Origin: Micropterix aruncella
Lineage: Eukaryota; Arthropoda; Insecta; Lepidoptera; Micropterigidae
Reading direction: 5' to 3'
NCBI GenBank assembly: GCA_944548615.1
Contig: OX155960.1
Coordinates: 7,629,253 to 7,693,252, forward strand
DNA: 64,000 nucleotides
Of this stretch, positions 10,427 through 22,525 are shown one piece after another (position 1 is the first letter of the stretch; each line of letters starts with the position of its first letter). The position numbers were made by a program, and so were the translations under genes. The notes beneath the pieces are model-generated. The model saw only the letters and a program-made list of their open reading frames with translations. It was not told where the DNA came from and did not search any database.

Positions 10427-13272
10427 TACGTTACGTATTTTTGTTCCCTGTAAGCGGAATCGGCCACCTTTATTTGGTTGTACGTCGAGCCATTTTTTCA
10501 TATATAGTGTTCGAGGACGGATTGGACGTGATGGGTTAAGCTTCACGTTATCGCGATTTTTGTGTGACGAAGTACAAGCTAGTAAAAGCGAAGCTTTCTG
10601 TGATATCAAGTTAGTAATAAATGCTTCGAAAACCGTGGGAATTCAATTCACCTGCCGAGGTAACGAAAATAAATACGAGTATACCATAAAAAATCAGTCG
10701 TCCTAAATATACATATAAAAATACAGCCATTGATTTGGTAACGCAACAAAATTTTCCTCTTTTCAAGAAAAACAAAGTATTTACTGTGGCATCAGCCTAT
10801 ATTTTCAGTTGTTTGTCTCAGAATATACAAGAGTGAACGCTTAACATGCACGTACATGATCACGATACTAGAAGCAAAGCCAACTTAGCTCTCCCCAAAG
10901 TCCGTTTGACTATAATCCAAAACTCATTTGAATGTTTGGCTTTTAAATACTTAAATAGCCCCCCAAAATCAAAACGAGATTTAGATCCATAAATAATCAA
11001 ATATAGAGTAAAACACTGGCTCTTCCAAACTTGCTATTAACAAGGTAAGATGACCTCGAAAAAATATTGTGATAACTTAAATATACACACTTATTATGGA
11101 AAATAATATCATTTCTTTAAAATACCTCAAACAAATACAAATATAAAAAAGTATGAATAAGAAAGGCTTCGAAAGGGATTATATGTTAAAACAGACGAGG
11201 TAAACGTCGTAAGAATAATTTTATTCAGTATTCAGTATTCAGTTTATTTATTCAGAATATACAATAACAGCATGAATTAGGAATTAAAGCTAATTATCGC
11301 ATATTAGAATTCGTCAGTTTATATGTAGATATAAAACTATTTAAGCATAAATATTAATTCAACAATAGCATTGACTAAAGTCGGCTTTACACGACAGACA
11401 AATATTTTAAAAAAAAAAAAATAATAGAGCTGAATCCATGTACATGAGTATACATATAAAATAGATTATTATTATAAGAATATTAATAGTCATCAAGCAC
11501 TTTATACAAAAAATAATCACACAATTGGAAGTATCGAAACAAAATTGGAAAAAAACAACGTATGTATATGATCAGGTATGTTACATTACACATTGTAATC
11601 TACATATTAAATATTAAATTCATAATATTATAATTAAATATTATGTTTGATTATTCGTTATAATTATTGTTGTTGTACGTATGTTGTTATTGAGCATTTA
11701 TTTTTAATTTTGTCTGACTTTGGTTATTATTAGCATTATTTTTATTGATTATTTATTGCATTAGTTTTAGAAAATATGTTTCTTTGATATTTTTAAATTA
11801 ATAGTTTCATTCATATATTTACATTTTTGTGTTTTTTAAAGGTTACCAAATGTTTTTATAATTTTACAAGAATTAAATACTATGGGCTTTTTTCTGTAGA
11901 AGGTGAAATTCCGCGAAAAAAATATATGGTACCATATAAAAGAAACAGTTATTTAAAGCATATATACTACATATTTCAGCGACGTCATATTTTGGCCGCA
12001 AGCTCATGTGAGAAAGCGAGATAGATATGCACTCCACAATTTTGTCAACAGTAATTACAAAAATTAATCCGCTTCCCGATCAAATCCCTTGAGACCCGAA
12101 TAAAATTGCTTGTTCAGTCAATCAATATGGATATTGAATTAATGGAATTAACCCTCTACTTTATACTGCCAAAATAAATGTATGGATTGGAATCGAATTC
12201 CTAATGGATATTGAAATAATAAATTGAAACAGAGAGCCGGAGCATTGATTGATATTTATAATTTAAATGAATTAATTAAATTCATTCATTCGAATGAAAT
12301 GTGGCACCCCAATGAAACTCTCTTGAGGATCCTTTTGTTAATCCCCCATTTACAATTTTCGAGTAAGGAAATAATATGAGAGAATTCTGAGTTCTTGGTA
12401 ATACCTGAGTTCTTGGTAATTCTTGGTAATAAAACTACGCGTAAATATTTTGGGGTTGGCTTCTGGTAACTGTGTCTAAGGATTCTAGATTCTTTTGTGA
12501 GAGTGGAAGATTTGAATGAGGAAGTTGAAGTCTTTTAACATATTTTTATTCAAATTCACATGCTTGTCAGTAAGTAAATCGGATTCACTCTGTTAGGTTT
12601 TTTTAAATCAACATAAATAATACATTTCATATGTATACTGAACATCAGCAGACATTACGTTGCTTATTTTTTTGATGAATTCGATGAGCGTTACTGGAAA
12701 TGCCTTTTGTGACATAAATGGAGTAATGCTGACGCCACGCGCGTTAAGCAGCTAGTGTTAGGCAGTCTGGATATTTGTTTCGAGTTTTTTATTGCATCCA
12801 CTGTCTGCTGATGAATTTTCAGCTTTTCGAACACACTTTAAGAAAACTATTTAAAATTACACCTTTCCTAATGCGCCAGCTGTGCTGTGCGTATGCAATG
12901 CGTATACAACGCCAACGGTGCCAGTTCCTAGAATCTTTCTTAGTGTTCCGGAATCTGGCCTACTGACTCTATCCCGGCATGCTATGGTCAAAAAACTGTG
13001 ATTTGAAAGTATCAGCTTTTACAAAACTCTTGAACTTTTTGTCGCTGGTTCCCCAATCGAAGGGCTGAGACACTCTTTGAATTGTTGTTTTGGTAGATTT
13101 AATTTATTATAACGATCTAAGCGAAAACTTATAGAAACCAAAGAATCGGATGTTGCATATAAACAATCGGGTGTTGGACATATTTAAAAAAATACGAATG
13201 GTTCGCAATGTCCTAAAATATCTCTTTGATGATTTATTAACAGATACATATATAAGAAGATTGAGATTGTAT
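10427..13272. other. AT-rich intergenic stretch
   Basis: No supported gene. There is a small tandem ttcagta repeat at 11225-11245 and poly-A at 11408. A partial copy of the dispersed repeat noted at 6975 lies at 12726-12800. Duplicated ttcttggtaat words occur at 12390-12430. The short open frames look random. Confidence 0.5.
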
Positions 13273-13519
13273 AGCAGCATATCTGAGATTGGATAGGGAG
13301 CTAATGGGCCCTTGCTGAGTTGGCCACGAAGACCCATTCTGTTCAGGGTTGGCCACACTCACGGGTCAACACCCATCCGGCGGCCTCCACGCATGAAGTG
13401 CGAGCCCGGGCAAGACTCTGGCCTTAGGGCTAGTTTACTCTGGGAATCAACCTTCTGGCGCTCCTGGACGGTCTGCGCACCGTGCGGCGTAAGCCAATCG
13501 ACTGTGCACTCTAACTAAC

Positions 13520-14187
13520 ATCTTGCGGTGTCGACTACAACGGGCGAGCCCGTCACCACAGGACGTTTTAACGATTAGTCGTTCTGTCGCCCTGCAGTGA
13601 ACGTAGAAGACTTTGGACAGTACAATTCTACGTCCAGCTACGTCACAACCCGTGAGAGTCCAACGCCTTACCGCGAGTTAGCCAGGAATAAACCCGGCGG
13701 GCTCGAGATACTCGCGCCCTCACTTCCAATTGTGACCAGATTTCTCCGGTCTCTCGATTGGTTCCGAGTTCGAGGTCGCTTGCGCGGTCCTCTCCCTTAC
13801 GAAGCGGTGAAACGGAGTGCACCGAATCTATCGCGGACCAAGGCGTCCTTTGCCCGACTCTGAACCGGGATCGGATGGCCAATGGTCATTTCAAGAGCAG
13901 TCGCCGTAAGGTAGACAACCACCCCCGCTCTATAGGAAACAATACAGTTCCCAGACTCCCCCGACTGTTAGTCGGAGAGCACAATCGATAGGCTTGCGCC
14001 GCACGGTGTGCAGACCGTCCAGGGGCGCCAGAGGTTTGATTCCCAGGGGAGACTGGTTGACCCAGTGTCCTACCCAGGATTCGCACCCCATGCGGGGAGG
14101 CCGTCGGATGGGTGTTGACCCGTGAGTGTGACCGACCCTGAACACATGGGTCATCGTGGCCACCTCATCATGGGCCCGTTAGCCCCC
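13520..14187 (-). mobile_element. GCR-668 copy 2 (minus), full length, nested in copy 1
   Basis: This is exactly 668 bp, the same length as copies 4 and 10. It is inserted into copy 1, with AACTAAC on both sides (13513-13519 and 14188-14194). CTCTRACTAAC at 13509-13519 and 14197-14207 is an alternative, longer duplication. In sense orientation it begins GGGGGCTAACGGGCCC and ends GACACCGCAAGAT. Long open frames exist on both strands because the DNA is GC-rich, but they match no protein I know. It appears to be non-coding. Confidence 0.85.
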
Positions 14188-14483
14188 AACTAACGGCTCT
14201 GACTAACAGTCGGGGGAGTCTGGAAGCGGTACTGTTTCCTATAGAGCTGGGGTGGTTGCGGACCTTACGGCGACTGCTCTTGAAACGACCATCGGCTACC
14301 CGATCCTGGGTGAACAGCCGGGCAAAGAATGCCTCGGTCCGCGATAGATTCGGTTTACACCGTTTCACCGCTCCGTAATGCAGAGGACCGCGCAAGCGTC
14401 CTCGAAAACTAAACCAATCAAGAGACCGGAGTTATTTGGTCGCAATTGGAAGTAAGGGCGTGAGTGTAAGCCCGCTGGGTAAC

Positions 14484-14799
14484 ACAACTATTTATTTATT
14501 TATTTTATAAGCAAATCAACATTACAGTTCATACAAATCCGTTGATATGAAATATACACATAAATATAAACAAATAATAAAATTCTTACTAGTATATACA
14601 CAACATGTTTAAATAATCGTTAAATACAAATACAGGCATTAAGAATAGAAAAACTTACAAACTGACAGTACATAAAGAGTGAAAACAGTTTATATTATTC
14701 TGATATAAACAAGTAGCGCAATGCCCACACCTTGAAGAGATGCGGGCTCGCTGTAAAAATATCAAAGTCTGGCGCTGTCAAACATAGCGCATTTATCTC
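14484..14799 (-). mobile_element. LINE 3' end inserted in GCR-668 copy 1
   Basis: An AT-rich block interrupts the GC-rich family at a point where copy 7 is continuous. It starts with ATTTATTTATTTATTTT, the reverse complement of the AATAAATAAAT tail of other LINE copies here, so it is probably a 3' UTR fragment in minus orientation. No coding part remains. Confidence 0.6.
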
Positions 14800-14978
14800 G
14801 CGTTAGTTATCTCGCGGTTAAGGCGTTGGCTGCTTACGGGCATGTGGCGGAGCTTGATGGCGGACTGTTTTGTTCAAGTCTTCTGCGTTCACTTCACGGG
14901 AGAGAGAACGACTAATCGTTAAAACTTCCTGAGATGACGGGTTCGCCCGTTGTAGTTGACAACTCTAGCAGCATATCT

Positions 14979-15431
14979 CCTGGGTAACTATAGGTGTGAC
15001 GAAACAATAACGCCCCAATATCTCACGTAACAAATCATATGCCAACATCACATAAACGTGAAAAAAGAAAGGCGCACAGTGCAGCGGCTTTTTGTAATCC
15101 GCGTTTCCAGGAGCACAGTTTTTTTGTAGTTCCAGGTGAAAAAGGCGAGGGAGAGAGCGAAACGGGAGGCAATTGGGAAATCATAAAAGCGCTGCGCACG
15201 ACTGCGACGATGCCTTTGATGTGAAAATATACCAGGCAAAATTTCTAGTGGGAAATTGTCTCGAGTCTGCTGCAGCATCATAACTCTTTATTTGGAGCGG
15301 GCGGCTCCGGCTGCCCTATTTCAAACAAAGCGAATTCTTACCGTGTACCTTTATGCTATCCTATTGGCAAATATCACGTGGCGTTTGACATTTTTGAATA
15401 TAAATGTTAGAAACGGTTTAAACATTAACTG
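14979..15431. other. Unassigned sequence, no gene supported
   Basis: It contains a moderately GC-rich patch (15040-15220) with open frames on both strands that I do not recognise. No repeat partner was found in the window. Confidence 0.4.
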
Positions 15432-16581
15432 GAGCTGTCAGCTACAATGTGCGAACCCGTCACCTCAGGAAGTTTAAACGATATTAGGTCGTCCTGTCTC
15501 CCGTGAGGTGAGCGTAGGACTTGGGACGCAAACAGTCCACTGTCTAGTTACGACACTCCCCCGTAAGAAGCCAACGCCTTACCGCGCGATAACCAGGTTA
15601 ATCAACCAGCAGGCCGACACTCGCGCACTTACTTTCAGTTGCAACCAGATTATTCCGGTCTCCTGACTGGTTACGGGTTCGAGGTCACTTGCTCGGTCCT
15701 CTCGAATCTATCGCGGTCCACGGCATCCTTTACTCGGTATCGGGTAGCCGATTGGTCGTTTCAAGAGCAGTTGCCGTAAGGTTAACATCTACCCACGCTC
15801 TAAATAGGAAACATTATAACATCTACCCACGCTATATAGGCAACATAATATTATATTGTGGGCATGCATTTTCATTTTCATTTTCTTTTTACAATAATTC
15901 AATTAGGAAGATTACACATTTTAAATTATATACATTTCGTATTTATAGGCGGATTTTTGATTATTCCTTTATTTTGGTTTTTTTCTTTATTTTTTATATG
16001 ATTGGTGAATTATTTTTATTAATTATCTTCTACTGTTAGTTCTACTTATCCGGTCTGTTTAGATTTTTTCATGTTATATTTCTCTTTTAAATGTTATTTT
16101 ATTCCATTCAATGAACATTACGAATTATTCTTGATTTCATTTAGATATTATAGGCAAACCAGTGAAATAATTACATTTTTTAATAAGATATTATAATTAG
16201 AAGATAAGTAAATTTAGCAGATAAGTAAACTTGTCAATCTGTTTTAATAACAGGTAATTGTGAGAGACATAGTTTTACCCATTATTACCATAAATGTACC
16301 ACAATTTCGGACAATAATTTTTTCTATTTCTATTTCTATTTCGATACTGTTTCAAGACACTCCCGGATGTTAGTCGGAATGCAAAATCGATTGCCTGACG
16401 CCGGACTGTGCGCAAACCGTCCAGGAGCGCCCGAATGTTGACTCCTAAGGGAGACTGCGAGTCCCAACCGGGCTAGCACTTCTGCGCGGAGGCCGCCTGG
16501 TGGGGCGTTGACCCTTGCGTTTGACCGACCCTATACAACTGGGTCTTAGTGGCCAAACTGCAACAGGGCCTATTAGCTCCC
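15432..16581 (-). mobile_element. GCR-668 copy 3 (minus), diverged, split by an AT-rich insert
   Basis: The 3' part of the family is at 15432-15812 and the 5' part at about 16345-16581 (ending tattagctcccg). An AT-rich block of about 530 bp lies between them. Many substitutions show that this is an older copy. Similar words AAACATTA (before 15432) and AAACATCA (after 16581) may be an eroded target duplication. The insertion between the parts begins with a near repeat of the flanking acatctacccacgct and contains a (catttt)n run near 15868. Confidence 0.7.
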
Positions 16582-16899
16582 GAAACATCAGCGCGAAGGA
16601 CATTAGCCATATCCGTAGAGGAAGACACACGCGTGTAGAAAAAGCGCACGCTACATAGATTTTGATGAGTGTGAGACGTGTGACTCCTAAATATCTTTTT
16701 TAGCAAAGAGCTCAGGCTGACAAACTACACGTGTATTTTATGTGTATGAATGAAATGAATAAATGTATGTTTTAGGGATGCTTGTAAGTTGCTGGTTATT
16801 TCGCGATCTGCCTATTTATATATTTTGATATAAATTAAACCAAGGTGACTAAAGCTCATGATTACATTAAAGGTAATGATACATTATTTTTAAGTATAT
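16582..16899. other. Intergenic, nothing recognised
   Basis: AT-rich flank between GCR-668 copy 3 and the LINE remnant that follows. Confidence 0.4.
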
Positions 16900-17625
16900 T
16901 TTAATTTAAATTTCAATTTCGATTTATTTCCAAAAAAAAAACAGATTGTAGAAACTTAATATCTAGGTACATTTAAATTACAGTCTATTAGTCCGTTTTT
17001 ACAATATCTAAATTAATCACCACGTACAAACAGTTAGTTCATTATTGCTTTTAGGACATCAAAATCATTTTTAGTATTTATTTACTAAAACCACAAATTA
17101 AAATAATTAATAAAAATAATCAAGAAATTAAAATCAGAATAAGTCAAAATAATTAAAAAATGCTACTTAAAATTGTCAAAAAAAATGGCCAAAAAATTTT
17201 AAAGTTTACAAAGTTTGAAAGAAAAAATTAACAAACTCATCGATCGAATAAAAAGCTTTCTCGAATAAGAATTATTTAAGTAATTTTTTGAATAAGCTTT
17301 CCTCTTGAATTGTTTTTAAACTTTCCGGTAGCCTGTTAAAGTAATATGGCCCGGAGTATTTTGTGTCTTCCCTTGCTGTGTTTAGTTTAGTAGGTACATG
17401 GTATATAAAAAAAAAATATTTCTCGTATTTTTAGTATGTGTATCTGAAAACTTTTTATAATGTGTTTCTTTATTCTTAAAAAACTCAGTTAGTAGCTTGT
17501 GAGGTTAAGGTGAGGATTCTTAGCCTTTTAAAAATGGGTCGACACGACTCTTCCCTTTTCGCTTTTGCAATTATTCGCACTGCTCTCTTTTGGAGTATAA
17601 AGTAATAGTAATACTAAACATATTA
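16900..17625 (-). pseudogene. Decayed LINE C-terminus (minus)
   Basis: On the minus strand, from about 17610, the translation reads RAVRIIAKAKREESCRPIFK, then RLRILTLTSQATN. It continues with stops and shifts through a HTKNTRN-like and a GYRKV-like segment near 17330. This is the region just after the reverse-transcriptase domain of Jockey/CR1-type elements (AVRIIA...CRPxFxxLxILTL). Several stop codons make it a dead copy. The AT-rich part down to 16900 is presumably its 3' UTR. Confidence 0.65.
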
Positions 17626-17645
17626 TAAAATATAATAATAAAAGA

Positions 17646-17885
17646 GTGCCACATACCCTCGACACCGGTAGAGGTACGCTTTACAACAGGTAAAAGCCCC
17701 GCAAGCGACTGCCCAAATCTAGTAGTAAGAGCGTAAGGATACCATGCTGGTGGCGATTTTCAGATGCCTCACGGTTTGGTGTCAGACTCTTACTGGCTAT
17801 TGGAGGAGCTTGACTGTGGATTGTTCCAGGGCGACAAGACGCCAAAAAGCTTTAAAACATCCTGGGACGGCGGACGAGATACGCA
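17646..17885 (+). mobile_element. Highly diverged GCR-668-like 3' fragment
   Basis: Words in family order are visible: ccgcaagcgactgcc, gtaagagcgtaagg, ggaggagcttgactgtgga and ttaaaacatcctgggacgg. They correspond to ccgcgcaagcgacc, gtaagggcgtgag, ggcggagcttgacggtgga and ttaaaacttcctgaggtgacgg in good copies. This is an old or third-subfamily member. Confidence 0.55.
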
Positions 17886-18096
17886 GCAATGGACAATATA
17901 AACTGATTTTTCTTTAGCATGATACCTTTTTCTCCTTAAAATACATTTCTGAAATTTTCAATGCGGATGTTTATCTACTTGCTTATATCCAAATTGACGT
18001 TCAAATTGTAGTTAAGTTATGTTACGTATTTTATCAGTTTTCTATTTTAAACAGCAGAGGTGATATTATGCAACCGTGCCGCCGTGTTATGACTAT

Positions 18097-18372
18097 ACCA
18101 CGTAACCCGCGAAACACTGAACTGAGATAGTCGCTCTTAAAGTTTTTAACAGATCTATCCGTTTTATTCCTAAACTACACCATACATTTTCTTGGGGTAT
18201 TTTTCATATCATAGATCATTTAAAGTTCTTCAAATCCTACCTATAAAAAAATACTCTATATTCAGTATAAGTATTTTTAAATGATAAATATCTCTTTTTT
18301 CGCACAAATTCAATAGCAAACAGTGTACTTTATGATGACAATACCACGTATTATTGGGTTACGTGGTTTTGT
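18097..18372. repeat. CCACGTAACCC / GGGTTACGTGG motif, left cluster
   Basis: ACCACGTAACCC lies at 18097-18108. ACCACGTA (18343-18350) and GGGTTACGTGGTTTTGT (18356-18372) form an inverted pair. The same motif recurs at 19508-19763 on the other side of the DUF7869-type gene. Confidence 0.7.
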
Positions 18373-18624
18373 AATTATAATATTAGAGTTTATTTTATTA
18401 TTTATGGATATTAAAGCCTGTGTAGTCAATGGAAAAAAATCTTAGGTGTCTTTAGATTACTTAATATATATAATTTTCATATTAAAATTTTGTAAGAGTT
18501 TTTTATATTACCAAATATAAAAAAATAAGCAGACAGGCAATAAAATTAAGTAAAATTGCATAGAAACACTTAGAAAGGTATGTGAAATACAAATTGTTTT
18601 GTAGGATTTATGAAATAAATGATA

Positions 18625-18666
18625 ATTATAAATGACTGTATAATAAATTATACAGTCATTTATAAT
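18625..18666. repeat. Perfect 20-bp inverted repeat with 2-bp spacer
   Basis: The arms ATTATAAATGACTGTATAAT (18625-18644) and its exact reverse complement (18647-18666) are separated by AA. It lies 65 bp past the stop codon of the minus-strand DUF7869-type gene. It could be a tiny fold-back element or an RNA hairpin at that gene's 3' end. Confidence 0.85.
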
Positions 18667-18730
18667 ATTATTACTTACTTACTATGCAGTTACAAGTTAC
18701 AGATTAGATAAGGTTTATTTTTTTACTTCT

Positions 18731-19423
18731 TTAACGACCTCCTTCCAAACTATAATCATCTGGAAGGTTTTCATTAACTTCGAGGTTTTCAAAATACTCC
18801 CTACGTGAAGCGGGCATACATTTAGCCAACTTTAGGAGGTCTTCTTTTATTTTCTTATTTATCCCTGAACACGAGTCCTGGTGATCTAGATCTGTTAAAG
18901 TGTGAACACTGATATCATTGCCTTTGGAGATTGCGTTCTGAAGTTTAATCTGCAGAGATTTTTTGTATACATTTAACTCTAAAAACTCTGCTTCCTCGTA
19001 AGCGTTCTTAGCGAATAGTTTTGTAGAACCTCTTCTAAATTCAACCACTTTTAGGTTTGAAATGTTGTATGACTTAGGGAACTTGACTGTCATCTCATCT
19101 TAAAATTTCACGAAGTCTTTATATCGGAGACTTTGCACCTCCAAATTGCGCCTAGAAGCTTTTATTTTCATCTGAAAATCTTCGTAGTCATACAGATCAC
19201 CAGCAGTGTTGATTTTTCGCGCAATACACGCATGAACGCTGTCGGCAGCCATAAAAGTATGACCTGGTTCCAAGTATGTAATTTTGATGGTTTCTACCTC
19301 AACGTTCCTACCTAACCTCAAGTCATTGACTATTCTTAGTAATGCTGAGTACAGCGTTTTGTTTTTATTTTGCGAGGTACAATTGTCCATGTAAAATATA
19401 ACCTTAGTTAGGTTATATTCCAA
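18731..19423 (-). pseudogene. DUF7869-type multicopy gene, 3' part with an in-frame stop
   Basis: Two minus-strand segments lie in one frame, divided by a single TAA at 19102-19100. The first (from 19423) contains VIFYMDNCTSQNKNKTLYSA and LEPGHTFMAADSVHA. These match the FYMDNCxxQNKN and GHTFMxADSxH motifs of the DUF7869 domain, which I know as a multicopy family in arthropod and other invertebrate genomes. The spaced acidic and histidine residues suggest a nuclease-like core, but function is not established. The second segment (19093-18731) continues with VVEFRRGSTKLFAK and a charged C-terminus. The N-terminal half of the family protein is missing upstream of 19423. With one stop and a missing 5' part this copy is very likely inactive. 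GGGTTACGTGG motifs flank it on both sides. Confidence 0.7.
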
Positions 19424-19507
19424 TTAGCCTGACTAACAGTGGGAATATTCAAAGTAATTGAATTGCCTCGGCGGGCTGCTGAGGCCCGCGCCGCGACCGA
19501 GCCGCGG

Positions 19508-19763
19508 CACGTGGTTTAGTCGTAATACGCTAGTACTATGGGCTGCGATATTTATTGCGATAAAACCCTATAATAGTGGTTTACGTATTTTAGTCATAAT
19601 AATTTTTTTTTAAATTGGGTTACGTGGTTTGTCCACCACGTATATCTCGGGAATGAAACGTCATAATGAAAAAGTAATAATACAGTTATATAGTATTCGA
19701 AGAATAGAGTTGAATAAGCCTTATTCCGACAAAACCACGTAACCCGGGTTGCGTGGTTTTGTT
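19508..19763. repeat. GGGTTACGTGGTTTTGT motif, right cluster
   Basis: Copies lie at 19508-19517 (CACGTGGTTT) and 19617-19632 (GGGTTACGTGGTTTGT). At 19731-19763 there is a head-to-head pair, ACCACGTAACCC then GGGTTGCGTGGT, which makes a near-perfect palindrome centred on CCCGGG. Together with the left cluster they bracket the DUF7869-type remnant. Confidence 0.7.
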
Positions 19764-20889
19764 GGAACACGGCAGCGTGGTCTCCACCTCTTCAGAAATA
19801 TTCTAGCCAATCCTGATATTCGGTCTTTGGTGCTAGTGACCAGTCTTACACAAGTATTTGTCATCTTGTTTCACCTGAAGCGACCCATCATAATGATAAT
19901 ACACAAATGCGTTATGCAAACGACAAAATACCATATCATACACATCCCTACAATGTCCCACCTAGCAACCATTGCCTTAATGCAGCAAACAGTCGCGTAT
20001 AAACGTTCTGACGCTCGAGTCACTCGCAGATAACATTTTAATTACGGCCAGTGCACGTACACTGCAGTTTACTTGTCCGAATAAAGGATACCAATAAATT
20101 CGTACTCAAAATTAGACTTTCACTGTGTACTTTACCTATGGAGTTAGATACGATACAAGAATAGGATGATAGAGGCTATTCTTGGACTTAATCATCAAGT
20201 GCTACAATCACACAACACCGCAGTATAACCAACCCTCTACACACCTATTGAAGAATTTTTACCATCTTATCGTATCTGACTATAGAAAGCCTTCTTAAAC
20301 TCGATGAAACACGAGTTTGTGTGGCCAATATTTCTACAGCTCTGGACCAGAATCTGAGAACTAAATAGCGCTTCTCTGGAATTTAGATTGTTAAGAAATC
20401 CAAATTGTGTTTCACTGCAATGACTTGTTCGTTATTTTTATTATAAATTAGGGAATATATTATTCTCAGGAAATTCTCGTTATTGTTAGTAATGTTTGTG
20501 CATTTTCTGTACGTAGTTAGCGCGAAATTTTCATGCGATATTTCCAAGTTCAATTTTTAAAGTTCAATTATTTCAAAAAACCCTTCAAAGGTATATAATT
20601 AGCTATTATTACACTATTTATAATTCTCAATTATTTATCTGGCTACCAATGAAATATTTATAATATGACACCCAAAAAACTGTGAAATTCAGTCGAATGT
20701 TTAAAAAAAGCTTTATGTATCAGAAATTAGAATAAAATCTAAAAAAACTAGAATAAAAAACTAATGTTAAGAAATTTAAAATAAAACAATCATTTAAAAA
20801 TTAAAATTGGAAATAAAAAATCCCCAAATAAAATTACCAAATTCACAACATGCTTATCCATCTATTTCTTATCTAATCGGAAAAACAAC
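19764..20889. other. Intergenic, no gene seen
   Basis: AT-rich. At 20488-20545 it shares GATGTTTGTGCATTTT-like sequence and GCGCGAAATTTTCATGCGA with 22846-22905, so part of it belongs to the repeat described there. Confidence 0.5.
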
Positions 20890-22525
20890 GCCATTAACAA
20901 TCAAAATATAATTATCGGTATGAATACAGTAGCCAATAAAAAAAGCCACAAATTTCTGTGTTTAGTTTTAGACGAAAACTTCAGATGGAATGCCCACGGA
21001 GACGAACTAAACAATAAGCTTTCCAGCTGTTTCTTACAAAGCAAATACGGAAATTGATCGGCGTTAAACATACTAAAATAATATACTTTGTCTATTTCAA
21101 ATCAATTCTCGGTTATGGCATTCCCTTCTGATCACAGTTTACCGCAGTTTAAAGGCTACATATTTTTCTCTCTCCAAAAACGGGCTACAAGAGTACTGAA
21201 TCATGTCGTGGTCATTTTAGAACTCTCAGTATATTTACTTTACCATATGTCTTTGAATGTATAAAGTTGATTTAAAAACTATAGGAAATTTGAAGAATCA
21301 AAAGAAAATTTATTCTCATTTTACCAGAGGTAGGCATAATCTAATATTACCCTGTCCATCTTTGGAATTATTTAAAAGTGATCCTTACTACGTTGAAATT
21401 GTATATTATAATAAGCTACCGGAAAATATTAAAATTTTACGTAGAAACGGGAAACTACCCCAGTTTAAATGTAAATTAAAAGGCTACCTTATTGAGAGAG
21501 AATTGTATGATATTAACGAATTTCAATTAGGTTATCGATGATTTTAGACAATTCTTCTTATCTTAAGATTTAAGATAAGTTATAAGATAGGTTATTGACA
21601 ATTTCTATTAAGATTTTCTTTATTTATCTTTACATTTTTATCATTTTATTGACTATTTTTTTATTACGACTATTGTAGTATTTTGTATTTGTAGGACCAT
21701 ATATTTCTTGACAATCCAATTGATAATTTTCACGTCAAGGTCTTCTAAATATAGCATTTTATTATTATTATTTTACTGTAATTGTCATGCCAAATAATTA
21801 TCGGATTGACTATGTAGTTTTAAGATCCTATACAAATATTATAAATATTTATGATAGGAATTACTATTATATATACTAATAAAATGAATTAATATTATTA
21901 TTATTTTGTTAAATCGCTGTTCTTGTGTTTTTGTTTTTTAAAAATATATATTTGAATATAAAATATATTGAAATATATATTTTAACTTGTAACATGGACA
22001 TTATATATATGATTGTATCCTCGGACTATTTAAATTTGATTCTTTAACTATTTATTGCGATATCATTTTTCCATTTATTTTGATTCATTTTTATTATTAT
22101 TTGTATTTTTTGTATTTATTACGACATTATATTATTATTATTCAATTTGATTATTTCACCATTTATTGAATGATATTTTTTCAGCACACTACAACTACAG
22201 TTACATCACACTACACTACACTACAGTTACATCACACTACACTCAAATTACAGTATTTATTATTATTATTAGTTATTTTTTAATATTATTTGATACCTAG
22301 CATATTTTTAAAATTAATTAGTCTAAAGTATGCACAAGCCACTGTCTACTTGGCACGCTTGCATTAGTAGGTACAAGCCTAGGCCTAGTTAGGCGGCGTT
22401 AATTTAAAAAAAATGCTGTCTGCGGTGCTTTCTATTTTGCTATTATTTATATTTAAGCCTGTAATGTTAAACTTACAATGTACTGCCGTGAAAAATGTGC
22501 TTTTCTTTAATAAATAAAACTTAAA
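20890..22525 (+). pseudogene. Decayed LINE 3' half (plus)
   Basis: Broken reverse-transcriptase sequence begins near 20950 (FLCLVLDENFRWNAH, the thumb region). It continues through a SILGYGIPF-like segment near 21105 and an open C-terminal frame at 21257-21541 with IVYYNKLPENIK. Frameshifts separate these parts. The 3' UTR is rich in GACTATT and ATTATT. It contains the word CCTAGGCCTAGTTAGGCGG near 22380, shared by the LINE copies at 26.8, 28.5 and 31.3 kb, and ends in TTTAATAAATAAA near 22517. A short CACTACA tandem repeat lies at 22186-22240. Confidence 0.7.

Larger units (their letters stand above)
13296..14966 (+). mobile_element. GCR-668 copy 1 (plus), split by two insertions
   Basis: Three blocks in sequence order, 13296-13519, 14195-14483 and about 14800-14966, together make one plus-oriented copy of the GC-rich family. 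It starts GGGAGCTAATGGGCCC and ends GTTGTAGTTGACAACTCT. The first gap is filled by minus-oriented copy 2, the second by a LINE 3' end. A direct repeat AGCAGCATATCT lies at 13273-13284 and 14967-14978, the likely target duplication, with 11 extra bases at the left end. It belongs to the subfamily with a TTCG loop in the last hairpin. Confidence 0.8.

Noticed and set aside
13305..13345. Hammerhead-like CTGA...GGCCACGAAGAC near the GCR-668 5' end
   Set aside because: The GAAA core is GAAG or GATG, the CTGATGA box is inconsistent among copies and stem II would have no loop. A self-cleaving fold is not supported by eye.
13984..14070. B-box-like GTTTGATTCCC in GCR-668, suggesting a tRNA-derived SINE
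   Set aside because: It lies on the strand opposite to the transposition sense deduced from 5' truncation and is in the interior, and no A box at proper spacing or tRNA fold was found.
13597..14163. Open frames on both strands in GCR-668 copies (also at 26134-26700, 30239-30602, 63044-63967)
   Set aside because: They arise from low stop-codon density in GC-rich DNA, exist on both strands, change between copies and resemble no protein family.
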